Assembly: GCF_010093305.1 (NCBI RefSeq)
Contig: NZ_PDWS01000025.1
Coordinates: 1 to 64,000 of the forward strand
Source of the DNA: Pseudoxanthomonas sacheonensis
GTDB taxonomy: Bacteria; Pseudomonadota; Gammaproteobacteria; Xanthomonadales; Xanthomonadaceae
Direction: 5' to 3'
DNA length: 64,000 nucleotides
The notes beneath the pieces were generated by a model. It worked only from the letters and a program-made list of their open reading frames with translations, did no database searches and was not told the DNA's origin. The translations under genes and the position numbers were made by a program. This document shows positions 49,355 through 58,556 of this stretch, in pieces (position 1 is the stretch's first letter; the number at the start of each line of letters is the position of its first letter).

Positions 49355-51571
49355 CTATGCGACCCATGACCTCGCGTTGCGGAACATCCGCAGCCAGGGC
49401 GAATCGTCTTTCCACTCCCGTGGACGCCAGCTGAGATTGACGCTGCGCAAGGTGCGCTCCGGGTGCGGCATCAGGATGGTGGAACGGCCGTCGTCGCTGG
49501 TCAGGCCGGTGATGCCATCGGGCGAACCGTTGGGATTGAGCGGGTATTGCAGCGCCGTGCGTCCGTCTCCGCCGATGAAGCGCAATGCCACCCGGGCCGC
49601 GGCCTGATCGGCCGTGCTGTCGAACTCCGCCCGGCCCTCTCCGTGCGCGACCGACACGGGGATGCGCGAACCGGCCATGCCCTGCAGGAACAGCGAAGGC
49701 GATTCCACCACTTCCAGCAGGGACAGGCGCGCTTCGAATTGCTCGCTGCGGTTGCGCAGGAAGCGCGGCCAGTGCGTGGCGCCGGGAATGATGTCCTTCA
49801 ACTGGCTCAGCATCTGGCAGCCGTTGCAGACACCCAGCGAGAACGTGTCGCTGCGCTGGAAGAACGCCGCGAACGCATCGCGCAATGCGTTGCGCTCCAG
49901 GATCGAGGTGGCCCACCCACGGCCCGCGCCCAGCACATCGCCGTAGCTGAAGCCGCCGCAGGCGGCGAAACCCTTGAATCCGTCCAGCTTCACGCGCCCG
50001 CCGATCAGGTCGCTCATGTGCACGTCGAACGCTTCGAAGCCGGCGCGGTCGAACGCGGCGGCCATTTCGATCTGGCCATTGACGCCCTGCTCGCGCAGGA
50101 TCGCGACCTTCGGCCGGACGCCCTTGGCGATGTAGGGAGCGGCGATGTCTTCGGCCGGATCGAAGCTCAGCTTCGGGCGTAAACCGGGCGCCGAGAAATC
50201 GCGTGCGGATTCGCGCTCCTCATCGGCCGTTTCCGGATTGTCGCGCAGCTTCTGCATGGCGTGGGTGACCGACCACCAGGCGTCGAACAGCTCGTCCCAG
50301 CGCCATTGCGCCAGCGTCTGCCCTTCCTGTTCGACGCGGATCACCGGCGCAGTGGTGGGCTTGGCGATGCGCTGCGCGCATTCGGTCAACGCGTGGCGTT
50401 CGACCAGATCCGCGAAGGCGGCGCGGTCTTCGGCCGATACCTGCACCACCGCGCCCAGCTCTTCGGCGAACAGAGTGCGGAACGGATCGTCGCCCCACCC
50501 GTCCAGTTGGATGTCCAGCCCGCAATGCGCCGCGAACGCCATTTCGCACAGCGCCGCGAACGCGCCGCCGTCGCTGCGGTCGTGGTAGGCCAGCAGCACG
50601 CCGGCTTCGCGCGCATCGCGGATGAGTTCGAAGAAATCGCGCAGCCGTTGCGGATCGTCCAGGTCGGGCACGCTGTCGTCCGCATCGCTGCCGCCAAAGG
50701 CCGGCAACGCGCCCGCGCCCGCTTCGGGATGGCACTGCGCCAGTACCGAACCGCCGAGGCGCTGCTTGCCTGCGCCCAGGCCGATCAACCACAGATCGCT
50801 GTCCTCTTCGCGTGCCAGCAGCGGCGTGAGTTGCTCGCGCGCGTCGGTGACCGGGGCGAAGGCGGTGATGATCAGCGAGACCGGCGAAACGGATTTCTGC
50901 GTTGTGCCGGGAATGGGGAATAGGGAATGGGGAATGGAAAAATCGGATGCGGTTACGGCAGCGGCGCTGTTGCTCTTGCTATTCCCGATTCCCGATTCCC
51001 CATTCCCGGCTACAACCCATTGCGCCTGCATCGACAGCGAATCCTTGCCGACCGGGATGCTCAGATCGATCTCGGGACAAAGCTGCATGCCCACCGCTTT
51101 CACCGCGTCGAAAAGCAAAGCGTCTTCGCCGTCGTGGTTGGCCGCGGCCATCCAGTTGGCGGAGAGCTTGATGCGGTCCAGCGATTCCACCGGCGCCGCG
51201 CACAGATTGGTGATCGCTTCGCCGACCGCCATGCGCGCCGAAGCGGCGGCATCGAGCAACGCCAACGGCGTGCGTTCGCCGATGGCCATGGCTTCGCCGA
51301 CGTAGCCGTCGAAACCCGACAGGGTGATGGCGCAGTCGGCCAGCGGCAGCTGCCAGGGGCCGATCATCTGGTCGCGCGCGGTCAGTCCGCCGACGCTGCG
51401 GTCGCCGATGGTGACCAGGAATTGCTTGGAAGCCACCGACGGATGCGCGAGCACGCGCAGGCCGGCGTCGTGCAGGTTCAGGCCCGCCGTTTCCACCGCC
51501 GGCCAACGCGGCGCGGGCGGATGCGCGGTGTCGCGGTGCATTTTCGGCGGCTTGCCGAACAGCACGTCCAT
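49355..51571 (-). CDS. purL: FGAM synthetase, C-terminal part (purL interrupted)
   Basis: The second 738 codons of purL, in the same frame as the N-terminal part but after an in-frame TAA. They encode the second AIRS-like catalytic half (from MDVLFGKPPKMHRD) and the glutaminase domain with its nucleophile in GVCNGCQ and the HPER motif. If translated separately it would have to start near the ATG at 51571, which lacks a good ribosome-binding site. Within it, residues encoded by 50908-51009 are an inserted family A palindrome (GESGIGNSKS...FPIPG) in a loop between SMQAQW and SPVSL. Catalytic motifs are otherwise intact. Confidence 0.85.
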   Translation of the reverse strand: MDVLFGKPPKMHRDTAHPPAPRWPAVETAGLNLHDAGLRVLAHPSVASKQFLVTIGDRSVGGLTARDQMIGPWQLPLADCAITLSGFDGYVGEAMAIGERTPLALLDAAASARMAVGEAITNLCAAPVESLDRIKLSANWMAAANHDGEDALLFDAVKAVGMQLCPEIDLSIPVGKDSLSMQAQWVVAGNGESGIGNSKSNSAAAVTASDFSIPHSLFPIPGTTQKSVSPVSLIITAFAPVTDAREQLTPLLAREEDSDLWLIGLGAGKQRLGGSVLAQCHPEAGAGALPAFGGSDADDSVPDLDDPQRLRDFFELIRDAREAGVLLAYHDRSDGGAFAALCEMAFAAHCGLDIQLDGWGDDPFRTLFAEELGAVVQVSAEDRAAFADLVERHALTECAQRIAKPTTAPVIRVEQEGQTLAQWRWDELFDAWWSVTHAMQKLRDNPETADEERESARDFSAPGLRPKLSFDPAEDIAAPYIAKGVRPKVAILREQGVNGQIEMAAAFDRAGFEAFDVHMSDLIGGRVKLDGFKGFAACGGFSYGDVLGAGRGWATSILERNALRDAFAAFFQRSDTFSLGVCNGCQMLSQLKDIIPGATHWPRFLRNRSEQFEARLSLLEVVESPSLFLQGMAGSRIPVSVAHGEGRAEFDSTADQAAARVALRFIGGDGRTALQYPLNPNGSPDGITGLTSDDGRSTILMPHPERTLRSVNLSWRPREWKDDSPWLRMFRNARSWVA
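50908..51009. repeat. family A inverted repeat (copy 3) inside purL
   Basis: GGGAAT-type units on the left and ATTCCCGATTCCC units on the right flank a centre of about 45 bases. It is read through in frame by purL, adding about 34 residues. Confidence 0.8.
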
Positions 51572-51590
51572 GGGCAGATCGATCGCATAA

Positions 51591-51753
51591 GCCCCTCTCC
51601 CGTCGGGAGAGGGGTTGGGGTGAGGTTACGGCGAAGTGGAAGTGCTGCCGTACTCCGTACCCTCACACCCCAAGAGTGCTTCCTTCGGGGCGTCCGCCCT
51701 TCGGGCACCCCGTATCAAGTACGGGGCAGGCTCTTCTCCCGACGGGAGAAGGG
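51591..51753. repeat. composite family B palindromes interrupting purL
   Basis: GCCCCTCTCCCGTCGGGAGA at one end and CTTCTCCCGACGGGAGAAG at the other enclose further hairpins such as CCCCGTA/TACGGGG and the GGTGCCCGAAGGGCGGA tail. That tail is shared with valS and the nrdR-ribD gap. Read in the purL frame it contributes roughly 55 codons and one TAA at 51626-51628. Confidence 0.8.
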
Positions 51754-53494
51754 AATCCACAGTGGCGCCATAACCCACAACTAGGCGTTCGTTCGCAGTC
51801 GCCACACCCACCGCCGCAAACGGACACCGCTCCCGCTCGCACAGCGCGGCGAATTCCGCCAGCCGCTCCTGCGCCACGCCCAGCACATAACGTTCCTGCG
51901 ATTCGTTGCACCACAGCTGCATCGGCGACAGCGAAGGATCGTCGCTGGGCACACGGTCCAGGTCGATCACCCCGCCCATGCCGGAATCGTGCAGCAATTC
52001 GGGAATCGCATTGGACAGGCCGCCCGCGCCGACGTCGTGGAACCAGCGGATCGGATTGTCCGCGCCCATCGCCACGCAGCGGTCGATCACTTCCTGGCAG
52101 CGGCGCTCCATTTCCGGGTTGTCGCGCTGCACGCTGGCGAAATCCAGGTCTTCGGCGGTGTCGCCCGAGGCCACCGAACTGGCGGCGCCGCCGCCCAGAC
52201 CGATCAGCATCGCCGGGCCGCCGAGCACGATCACCGCGTCGCCGGGCTGCAGACGGGTTTTTTCGACCTGGATGCGGTCGATGGCGCCCAGGCCGCCTGC
52301 GAGCATGATCGGCTTGTCGTAAGCGCGGGTCAGCGTCGCGGACTCGGGGAGTTCGAAACTGCGGAAGTAACCGGTCAGGTTCGGGCGTCCGAATTCGTTG
52401 TTGAACGCGGCCGCGCCCAACGGACCGTCCAACATGATTTCCAGTGCCGGCGCCATGCGCGGATTCAGCGCGCGCGGCGCTTCCCAGGCTTGCGGCAACG
52501 TAGGAATACGCAGGTGCGAGACACTGAAACCGCTCAGCCCCGCCTTGGGCTTGCCGCCGCGGCCGGTGGCGCCTTCATCGCGGATTTCGCCGCCGGCACC
52601 GGTACTGGCGCCCGGGAATGGCGCGATGGCGGTGGGATGGTTGTGCGTTTCCACCTTGATGCAGAACGCCGAATCGATCTTCGGCTCGCTGCGGTAGGCG
52701 CCATCGGCGCCGGGACGGAAACGCGAGGACGCATAGCCTTCCACCACCGCGGCATTGTCGCTGTACGCCGACAGGGTGTGCTGCGGGGTCTGCGCATGGG
52801 TGTGCTTGATCATGCGGAACAGCGATTGCGGCTGGTCCTTGCCTTCCAGGGTCCAGGTCGCGTTGAATATCTTGTGGCGGCAGTGCTCGGAATTGGCCTG
52901 CGCGAACATCATCAGTTCGACATCGGAAGGATCGCGGCCCAGTTCGCCGTAGCGCAGGCGCAGATAGTCGATCTCATCGTCGGCCAAGGCCAGGCCCAGC
53001 CGCTTGTTGGCCGCCTCCAGCGCGCCCAGCGCGATGCGCTCCAGCGTGCCGCGCGGCGGTGCGGTGAACAGCGCCGCGGCTTGCTCGCGCGCCGAGAGCA
53101 GGGATTGGGTCATCGGGTCGTGCAGCAGCTTGGCCAGCGCGGCGGAGTCTTCCCAGCCTTGCAGGTCGATGCGGGTCCCGCGCTCCACGCGCTTGACCGG
53201 CAGGCCGGCGCCGCGCAGCAGTTCGGTGGCCTTGCTGGCCCAGGGCGACAAGGTGCCAAGACGCGGCACGATGAAACGCGACTGGGTGTCCTCTGCCGCC
53301 GCCACCGGATCGGACGAGGCCTGCAGGATGCGGCCAAGGGTGCCGATGTCGACCTCGGCGCCCGCTTCGGGTTCGACGAAATAGACGTACCAGGCCCCGC
53401 GCACCAGCACGGAAGGCGAGACGGACTGCAATCGGGATTCAAGCCGCGCGCGGCGGAACTGCGACAGGGCCGGCTGGCCCTCGAGGACGATCAT
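51626..53494 (-). CDS. purL: FGAM synthetase, N-terminal part (purL interrupted)
   Basis: Phosphoribosylformylglycinamidine synthase, step 4 of purine synthesis, normally about 1300 residues in one chain. This reading frame gives the first 622: the PurS-like N-terminal domain, the linker and the first catalytic half, with NSEHCRHK at 201-208 and the [19 protein letters not shown] region. Native sequence ends at [11 protein letters not shown]. The next 44 codons come from an inserted palindromic repeat and end at TAA (51626-51628). Reading continues in the same frame without shift into the C-terminal part. It may be a split but working enzyme, a pseudogene, or a sequence error at the stop. Confidence 0.88.
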   Translation of the reverse strand: MIVLEGQPALSQFRRARLESRLQSVSPSVLVRGAWYVYFVEPEAGAEVDIGTLGRILQASSDPVAAAEDTQSRFIVPRLGTLSPWASKATELLRGAGLPVKRVERGTRIDLQGWEDSAALAKLLHDPMTQSLLSAREQAAALFTAPPRGTLERIALGALEAANKRLGLALADDEIDYLRLRYGELGRDPSDVELMMFAQANSEHCRHKIFNATWTLEGKDQPQSLFRMIKHTHAQTPQHTLSAYSDNAAVVEGYASSRFRPGADGAYRSEPKIDSAFCIKVETHNHPTAIAPFPGASTGAGGEIRDEGATGRGGKPKAGLSGFSVSHLRIPTLPQAWEAPRALNPRMAPALEIMLDGPLGAAAFNNEFGRPNLTGYFRSFELPESATLTRAYDKPIMLAGGLGAIDRIQVEKTRLQPGDAVIVLGGPAMLIGLGGGAASSVASGDTAEDLDFASVQRDNPEMERRCQEVIDRCVAMGADNPIRWFHDVGAGGLSNAIPELLHDSGMGGVIDLDRVPSDDPSLSPMQLWCNESQERYVLGVAQERLAEFAALCERERCPFAAVGVATANERLVVGYGATVDSLLPSGEEPAPYLIRGARRADAPKEALLGCEGTEYGSTSTSP

Positions 53495-53523
53495 GTCCGG
53501 AACCGGAAGAAACGGGGCTCACT

Positions 53524-53529
53524 ATTGTA
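53524..53529 (-). promoter_or_regulatory. -10 element of purL
   Basis: TACAAT on the minus strand ends 29 bp upstream of the purL ATG, directly after the dsbC-side hairpin. Confidence 0.3.
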
Positions 53530-53530
53530 G

Positions 53531-53555
53531 CGAAGCCGGCGCGGGGCCGGCTTCG
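53531..53555 (-). terminator. hairpin between dsbC and purL
   Basis: A 9-bp stem (CGAAGCCGG/CCGGCTTCG) with a 7-base loop lies 29 bp after the dsbC stop. It lacks a T tract. Confidence 0.4.
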
Positions 53556-53583
53556 TCGTGTCGCATTTTGCCCGGAAGGCGGC

Positions 53584-54408
53584 TTACTGCATGCCGGCCG
53601 GCTTGACCGCCTGGGCCTCGCCCGCCAGCTTGTCCAGGGCTTCGCGCATCTTGTCCGGCGGCAGGTATCCGCCCAGCTGGGTTCCGTCCGGGGCGAAAAT
53701 GGCCGGCGTGCCGGAAATGCCCAGGCGCTGGCCCACGTGGTATTCCATGTCCACCGGCGTGCTCTTGCACGCCCGCGCGGGGACCGGCTTGCCGCCCTTG
53801 GCGTCGGTCAGGGCCTGCTTGCGGTCGGTGGCGCACCAGACCGAGATCATGTCGCGGTGGTCCTGGCTGCCCAGGCCCATGCGCGGGAAAGCCATGTATT
53901 CGATGGCGATGCCCCGCTTGTTGTATTCGGCGATTTCGCTGTGCAGCTTGCGGCAGTAGCCGCATTCGATGTCGGTGAACACGCTGATGGTGTATTTCGG
54001 ATTGGGCGGCGCGAACACGATGCGCTCGCTGGTCTTGACGCTCTTGAGCAGGTCCTGGCGGTATTTGGACAACGCCGGGCTGGATTGGGTCAGCTCCTTC
54101 TGCGAGCCGATATCCACCACGCTGCCCTGCACCAGGTATTTGCCGTCGTCGCTGATCAGCACCACCTGCCCGCCGATGATGGCTTCACGGAAGCCAGGCA
54201 GGGCGGCGGCGCCGATGTAGTCGATCTGCATCTTCGGGTTCAAGGTCAGCAGCGCCTGGCGCGCGCGTTCGTCGGGCGTATTGCCCTTGACCGCCGCAGG
54301 CGCCGCTGCCGGGGCCTGCGCCGCCGCTCCGGGTTGCGGGGCCTGTGCGCAAGCGGAAAGACTGGCCAGACCCGGCAGCATGGCGAGGCAGAACAGCAGA
54401 TGCTTCAT
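53584..54408 (-). CDS. dsbC: DsbC-like thiol:disulfide interchange lipoprotein
   Basis: A 274-residue envelope disulfide isomerase or reductase. The N-terminus is a signal peptide ending in a lipobox (LSAC, Cys20), so the protein is probably membrane-anchored rather than soluble. An A/P-rich linker is followed by the dimerisation domain and a thioredoxin fold with the active site CGYC (149-152), preceded by VFTDIECGYCRKLH. The cis-proline region SGTPAIF is intact. AAGGA lies upstream of the ATG at 54408. It is expected to be kept reduced by DsbD. Confidence 0.9.
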   Translation of the reverse strand: MKHLLFCLAMLPGLASLSACAQAPQPGAAAQAPAAAPAAVKGNTPDERARQALLTLNPKMQIDYIGAAALPGFREAIIGGQVVLISDDGKYLVQGSVVDIGSQKELTQSSPALSKYRQDLLKSVKTSERIVFAPPNPKYTISVFTDIECGYCRKLHSEIAEYNKRGIAIEYMAFPRMGLGSQDHRDMISVWCATDRKQALTDAKGGKPVPARACKSTPVDMEYHVGQRLGISGTPAIFAPDGTQLGGYLPPDKMREALDKLAGEAQAVKPAGMQ

Positions 54409-54587
54409 GAAGCGGTCCTTTGAGACGTGAGGAATGGGCAGCCAGGGGTTGCGACCGCGCATGGGGCTTTCGAGTTCAATTTTCGCATATCTCGCCGGGT
54501 GGCGGTTTTCGCCCTTGCGCCGTCATCGTCGATCGCAACGATGCTTGCCTTGGCGCAATGGTCCGCGCTTGGGCGGATACGCCTGCC

Positions 54588-55541
54588 TTATCCGCGCGGA
54601 TGGTGCTTGGCGTGCAGGTGCTGCAGGTGCTCGCGCGCCACCAGCGTGTAGATCTGTGTAGTGGAAAGCGAGCTGTGGCCCAGCAGCATCTGCAGCGCGC
54701 GCAGATCCGCGCCATGGTTGAGCAGGTGCGTGGCGAAGCTGTGACGCAGCCCATGCGGGCTGATTTTGCCCGGATCGATGCCGGCGACGGCGGCATAGCG
54801 CTTCACCAGCCCCCAGAATTGCTGGCGGCTGGGCGGTTCGCCATCGCTGCCGATGAACAGCCCCGTCCGGTTGTGCTTGCCCGCCAGTTCCGGCCTGGCT
54901 TCGGCCAGATATTTCTCCAGCCAGTGCTGCGACTCCTCGCCCAGCGGAACCAGCCGCTCCTTGCTGCCTTTGCCGGTCACCCTGACCACTCCTTGGCGCA
55001 GGTTCACTGCATTGGCGGGCAGGTTCACCAGCTCGCTCACGCGCAGGCCGGCGGCGTACATCAGTTCGAACATGGCGCGGTCGCGCAGTCCCAGCGGCGT
55101 ATCGGTCTGCGGCGCGGCCAGCAGGGCGTCGATCTGGCTTTCGGCCAGGGCCTTGGGCAGCGAGCGCGGCAGTTTGGGCGGGTCGAGCAACGCGGTGGGA
55201 TCGTCGCTGCGCAGGCCGCGCCGCAGCAGCCACGCGTAGAAGGCGCGCAGCGACGACAACAGGCGCGCATTGCTGCGCGGCGAATAACTCAGCGCAGTGC
55301 GCGCGGCGAAATAATCGAAAAGCCCCGCGCGATCGGCCTGCGCCAGCCCGCCCTGCCGCCCATTACGCCAGCGCGCCAGGCCTTCCAGGTCGCGGCGATA
55401 ACTGGCCAGGGTCGGCTTGGACAAGCCGTTTTCGGCCCAGATCGCATCCAGGAAAGCGGCGATGTCCGCGGCATCGGCATCGGGTACCGGCGGTAAAGCC
55501 ATGGCCTGGGTGCGGCGATCGGCGGGAGAAGTCGAATTCAT
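54588..55541 (-). CDS. xerD: site-specific tyrosine recombinase XerD
   Basis: It resolves chromosome dimers at dif together with XerC and FtsK. The 317-residue protein has a SAM-like N-terminal DNA-binding domain (about 25-115) and the catalytic domain with all six residues: R167, K191, H263, R266, H289 and the nucleophile Y298 (in STTQIYTLV). XerD rather than XerC is inferred from the N-terminal sequence and the dsbC neighbour, which is conserved in many proteobacteria. The 179 bp between it and dsbC show no gene. Confidence 0.93.
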   Translation of the reverse strand: MNSTSPADRRTQAMALPPVPDADAADIAAFLDAIWAENGLSKPTLASYRRDLEGLARWRNGRQGGLAQADRAGLFDYFAARTALSYSPRSNARLLSSLRAFYAWLLRRGLRSDDPTALLDPPKLPRSLPKALAESQIDALLAAPQTDTPLGLRDRAMFELMYAAGLRVSELVNLPANAVNLRQGVVRVTGKGSKERLVPLGEESQHWLEKYLAEARPELAGKHNRTGLFIGSDGEPPSRQQFWGLVKRYAAVAGIDPGKISPHGLRHSFATHLLNHGADLRALQMLLGHSSLSTTQIYTLVAREHLQHLHAKHHPRG

Positions 55542-55564
55542 CGGCCAAGCATACGAGTGCGCGC

Positions 55565-55630
55565 GTAGGAGCGACGTAAGTCGCGAACATATTGCCTTGA
55601 ACGAACCTTCGCGACTTACGTCGCTCCTAC
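55565..55630. repeat. GTAGGAGCGACGTAAGTCGC hairpin (family C)
   Basis: Perfect arms of 23 bp with a 20-base centre, between the divergent xerD and RDD genes. Confidence 0.8.
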
Positions 55631-55681
55631 GCGTCCCTGCGCGTCCTACGCTGGGTCGGCGCGTCCCGCTATCCTGTGCGC

Positions 55682-56149
55682 ATGAACGACCCACTCGCCG
55701 CCACGCCGAAACCCCGCGCCCACATAGGGTGGCGCCTGCTCGCCCTGCTCTACGATTTCTGGCCGGCGCTGGCGCTGTGGATGCTGCTGAGCGCTGCTTT
55801 CACCCTCGGTTATTACCTGACTGGCCACGCAGCGCGGCAGAACATCGCACCTTTCAGCGTTTTGCAGATCGCGCTCTGGTTGGCCTGCTGGTTGGTGACG
55901 GGCGCTTACGCGGTGATCAGCTGGCGACGCGGCGGGCAGACCCTGGGCATGCGCCCGTGGCGCCTGAAAGTGGTTGCGGCCGATGGCGGTGCGCCAAGCT
56001 GGCGGGCGCTCTGCGTACGTTATGCGGTGGCTACTTTTTCGTCGTTGCTGGCCGGTCTGGGATTCTGGTGGGCGTGGGTGGATCGCAAAAAGCTCACTTT
56101 GCATGATCGGGCCAGCGGCACACGCATGATCCGGCTGCCGAAAAAATGA
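55682..56149 (+). CDS. RDD-family membrane protein
   Basis: A 155-residue inner-membrane protein with three hydrophobic segments. The family signature is visible: an R-x3-LLALLYDFW segment near residue 19 (the conserved R and D), [15 protein letters not shown] in the middle and a late [11 protein letters not shown]. Function is unknown; some relatives act in transport. A GTG two codons upstream is an alternative start. It is convergent with lptG. Confidence 0.85.
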   Translation: MNDPLAATPKPRAHIGWRLLALLYDFWPALALWMLLSAAFTLGYYLTGHAARQNIAPFSVLQIALWLACWLVTGAYAVISWRRGGQTLGMRPWRLKVVAADGGAPSWRALCVRYAVATFSSLLAGLGFWWAWVDRKKLTLHDRASGTRMIRLPKK

Positions 56150-56158
56150 CGTGGCGCC

Positions 56159-56232
56159 GTAGGTCGGCCCTACGCGGCCGACGCACGCACGGTTCCAGTT
56201 CCCGTACGTCGGGGGGCGCAGCCCCGACCTAC
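56159..56232. repeat. GTAGGTCGG hairpin pair (family D)
   Basis: Two palindromic units in inverted orientation with GTAG and CCTAC at the outer ends fill the gap between the convergent RDD gene and lptG. Confidence 0.75.
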
Positions 56233-56242
56233 CTCGGCGCAA

Positions 56243-57343
56243 CTAACTGCTGCGCCGCCTGAACAACCACGCCGACACCGTCAGCATCACCAGCGGCGGC
56301 AACAGATAGGCGATCCAGTAGTCGAACTTGAACGCACCCGCCAGCCGGCTGAACAAGGTCTGCAGCAGCCAGAAGCCCAAGGCGAACAGGATTCCCAGGA
56401 ACAGCTGTTTGCCCAGCCCGCCGCTGCGCAGGCTGCCGAAGGCGAAGGGAATGGCGGCCAGGCACAGCGCCAGCACATTCAACGGGTAGAACCAGCGGCC
56501 CCAGTAGACCTCCTGGTACTCGCGCGCGTCCAGCCCATTGCGCTTGCGGTAATCGATGCTGCGCGCCAGGTCGGTAGAGGCCATGTAGCGCGGCTTGGCG
56601 ATGGTGTCGGCCAGCGCGGCCGGGTCCAGGTCCGAATCCCAACGCATGCCCAGCAACTGCTGCTGGGTCACCGACCGCGCGTTGAAAGTGGTGCGCAACA
56701 CGTTCTTCAGCACCCACTTGTCGTCGAAGTTTTCGGCGGTGGTGGCGTGGGAGATCGCGGCCAGCCTGCCGTCGTCGGCCAGCTCGTACAGACGCACGTC
56801 GCGCAGCTGCAGCCACTCGCGGCCGTCCTGCACCTTCTTTTCGCCGCCCTGCGCATTGAGGAAAACATTGCCCTCGCGCGCCCACAGCCCCGAGTACGTC
56901 GCCGCAGCCGCGTTGTTGGTGATCGCCGAGGTCCTGACCCGATCGGCCTGGGTCTGGCCCCAGCTGCCCACGGTTTCCATGCCGAGCACCATCAGCCCGG
57001 TCAGCAGGGCCAGGGCGATGGCGACGGACAGGCTAAGGCGCCGGCGCGACAGCCCTACGGCACGCAGTGCGATCAGCTCGGAACTGGCGGCCAACTGGCC
57101 CAGCCCCATCAGCGCGCCGATCACCGCCGCGGTTGGGAACATGGTGTAGGCGCGGCGCGGGATGGTGTAGGCCACGAAAGCCACCGCGTGGCCGAAGCTG
57201 TAGCTGCCCTTGCCCAGGTCGTTGAGCTCGCTGGAAATGGCGTTGACCACATCCAGCCCCACCAGCACCGACCACACCAGCAGGACGGTGACCAGGACCA
57301 CCCGGCCCACGTACAGATCGTGAAGATTGGGACTCAGCCTCAT
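56243..57343 (-). CDS. lptG: LPS export permease LptG
   Basis: An inner-membrane subunit of the LptB2FG transporter that extracts lipopolysaccharide for export. It has 366 residues with three N-terminal and three C-terminal membrane helices around a periplasmic jellyroll domain, typical of the YjgP/YjgQ family. The N-terminal LYVGRVVLVTVLLVWSVLV and the SSELIALRAVGLSRRRL coupling helix support LptG. The start overlaps the lptF stop as ATGA. Confidence 0.95.
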   Translation of the reverse strand: MRLSPNLHDLYVGRVVLVTVLLVWSVLVGLDVVNAISSELNDLGKGSYSFGHAVAFVAYTIPRRAYTMFPTAAVIGALMGLGQLAASSELIALRAVGLSRRRLSLSVAIALALLTGLMVLGMETVGSWGQTQADRVRTSAITNNAAAATYSGLWAREGNVFLNAQGGEKKVQDGREWLQLRDVRLYELADDGRLAAISHATTAENFDDKWVLKNVLRTTFNARSVTQQQLLGMRWDSDLDPAALADTIAKPRYMASTDLARSIDYRKRNGLDAREYQEVYWGRWFYPLNVLALCLAAIPFAFGSLRSGGLGKQLFLGILFALGFWLLQTLFSRLAGAFKFDYWIAYLLPPLVMLTVSAWLFRRRSS

Positions 57344-58422
57344 GACGCCTTCACCCGCGAACGCGCCATGCGCCCGTCGCGCAGATAAGCCCAGAAACCG
57401 AACGCCAGCAGCGGCAGGGTCAGCCACCAGAGCCCCAGCGCGCCGGGCACCTTGCCGTCGGACAGCGCCTGGGTGCCGATGTACATCAGATTGGTGCCGA
57501 CCAGATAGGCCAGGAAGCCGAGCATGATGCGCCCATAGCGCGCCTGCCGCGGCGAGCTGCGCGCCAGCGGCAGCGCGATCAGCGCGAACGCCAGCGCCAG
57601 CAGCGGCGGGGTAAGCCGGTAATGCAGCTGCGCATTGGCGTCGGTGCGCTTGTCGCCGAACAAAGCCAGGGTGGGCAGCAGCTCGGGGTCGGTCTCGGCG
57701 CGCACATCGGCCCGGTCCGGCAGCGCGAACTCGTTGCTGGCGAAGCGCATCAGATTGAAGTCGCGACCTGCACCCAACGGGCCTTCCACCCGGAATCCCT
57801 CGTTGAGCCGCATGTAGCGGTCGCGCTGGCCTTCGAAAAACATCTCGCCCGTGCGCGCGGTCACCACGTCCAGCCGGTCGCCTTCCTGGCGTTGCACGAA
57901 CACGCGCTGCAATTTCGTTCCATCGGCCGAAATTCCGCCGATATAGATGACGCTGCCGTTGGGCAGCATGGTGAACCTGCCCGCGTCCAGGCCGGCCACG
58001 ACCAGGCTGCGGTTGGCGTGCTCGATCATGCGCTCGCTGGTCCGGTCGGCCCACGGCCCCAGCCACAACGACAGGGCGCCGATCACGGCCACCACCGGCA
58101 CCACCAGCATCAGGAAGGGCTTGAGCATGCGCCCCGGGCCGACCCCGATCCCGGTCAGCACGGGCATTTCCGAATCGCGGTACAGGCGTGCGAAAGCCAG
58201 CAGAAGGCCGAGCATCAGCGCCAGCGGCAGGATCACCGGCAGATAGTTCAGCAACTGCAGGCCCATCTGCGAGATCAGAAGGTTCGCCGGAATCCGCCCT
58301 TCGGCGATGTTGCCCAGCAAATCGGCCATTACCCCGCCCAGGCTCACCACCAGCAGCACGATCAGCGTGGCCAGGAAGCTCTGGGTGAATTCGCGGAAGA
58401 GGTAGCGGTCCAGCTTCGCCAT
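57340..58422 (-). CDS. lptF: LPS export permease LptF
   Basis: Partner of LptG, 360 residues with the same layout of six membrane helices and a central periplasmic domain. LDRYLFREFTQSFLATLIVLLVV opens the protein and RDSEMPVLTGIGVGPGRML is the coupling-helix region. The start at 58422 matches LptF N-termini; the longer open frame upstream runs through the promoter region. It is divergent from pepA. Confidence 0.95.
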   Translation of the reverse strand: MAKLDRYLFREFTQSFLATLIVLLVVSLGGVMADLLGNIAEGRIPANLLISQMGLQLLNYLPVILPLALMLGLLLAFARLYRDSEMPVLTGIGVGPGRMLKPFLMLVVPVVAVIGALSLWLGPWADRTSERMIEHANRSLVVAGLDAGRFTMLPNGSVIYIGGISADGTKLQRVFVQRQEGDRLDVVTARTGEMFFEGQRDRYMRLNEGFRVEGPLGAGRDFNLMRFASNEFALPDRADVRAETDPELLPTLALFGDKRTDANAQLHYRLTPPLLALAFALIALPLARSSPRQARYGRIMLGFLAYLVGTNLMYIGTQALSDGKVPGALGLWWLTLPLLAFGFWAYLRDGRMARSRVKAS

Positions 58423-58556
58423 GGGGGTTGGTTTACAATCTCGGGTTCGTTCGCTGGGATTGGCCGCGGTTTTCTGCGGTCCGGCGCGGTCATGCCGCAG
58501 CCTGAGGACCCGCGATTGTACGGAACTCGCCACCTAATGATCTGGGAATCTGCTCA
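58423..58556. promoter_or_regulatory. divergent promoter region lptF/pepA
   Basis: A TACAAT hexamer points toward pepA (58434-58439) and another, on the minus strand, toward lptF (58515-58520). The -35 boxes are poor, so the exact promoters are uncertain. Confidence 0.35.

Noticed and set aside
49355-53494. Two separate enzymes (PurL and PurQ type) instead of a broken single gene
   Set aside because: The break does not fall at the PurL/PurQ boundary; the glutaminase domain stays fused to the second catalytic half, and both parts share one frame across a repeat insertion.
54409-54587. Small gene in the dsbC-xerD gap
   Set aside because: Short frames exist, but none has a ribosome-binding site or recognisable sequence; the gap shows no clear repeat either.
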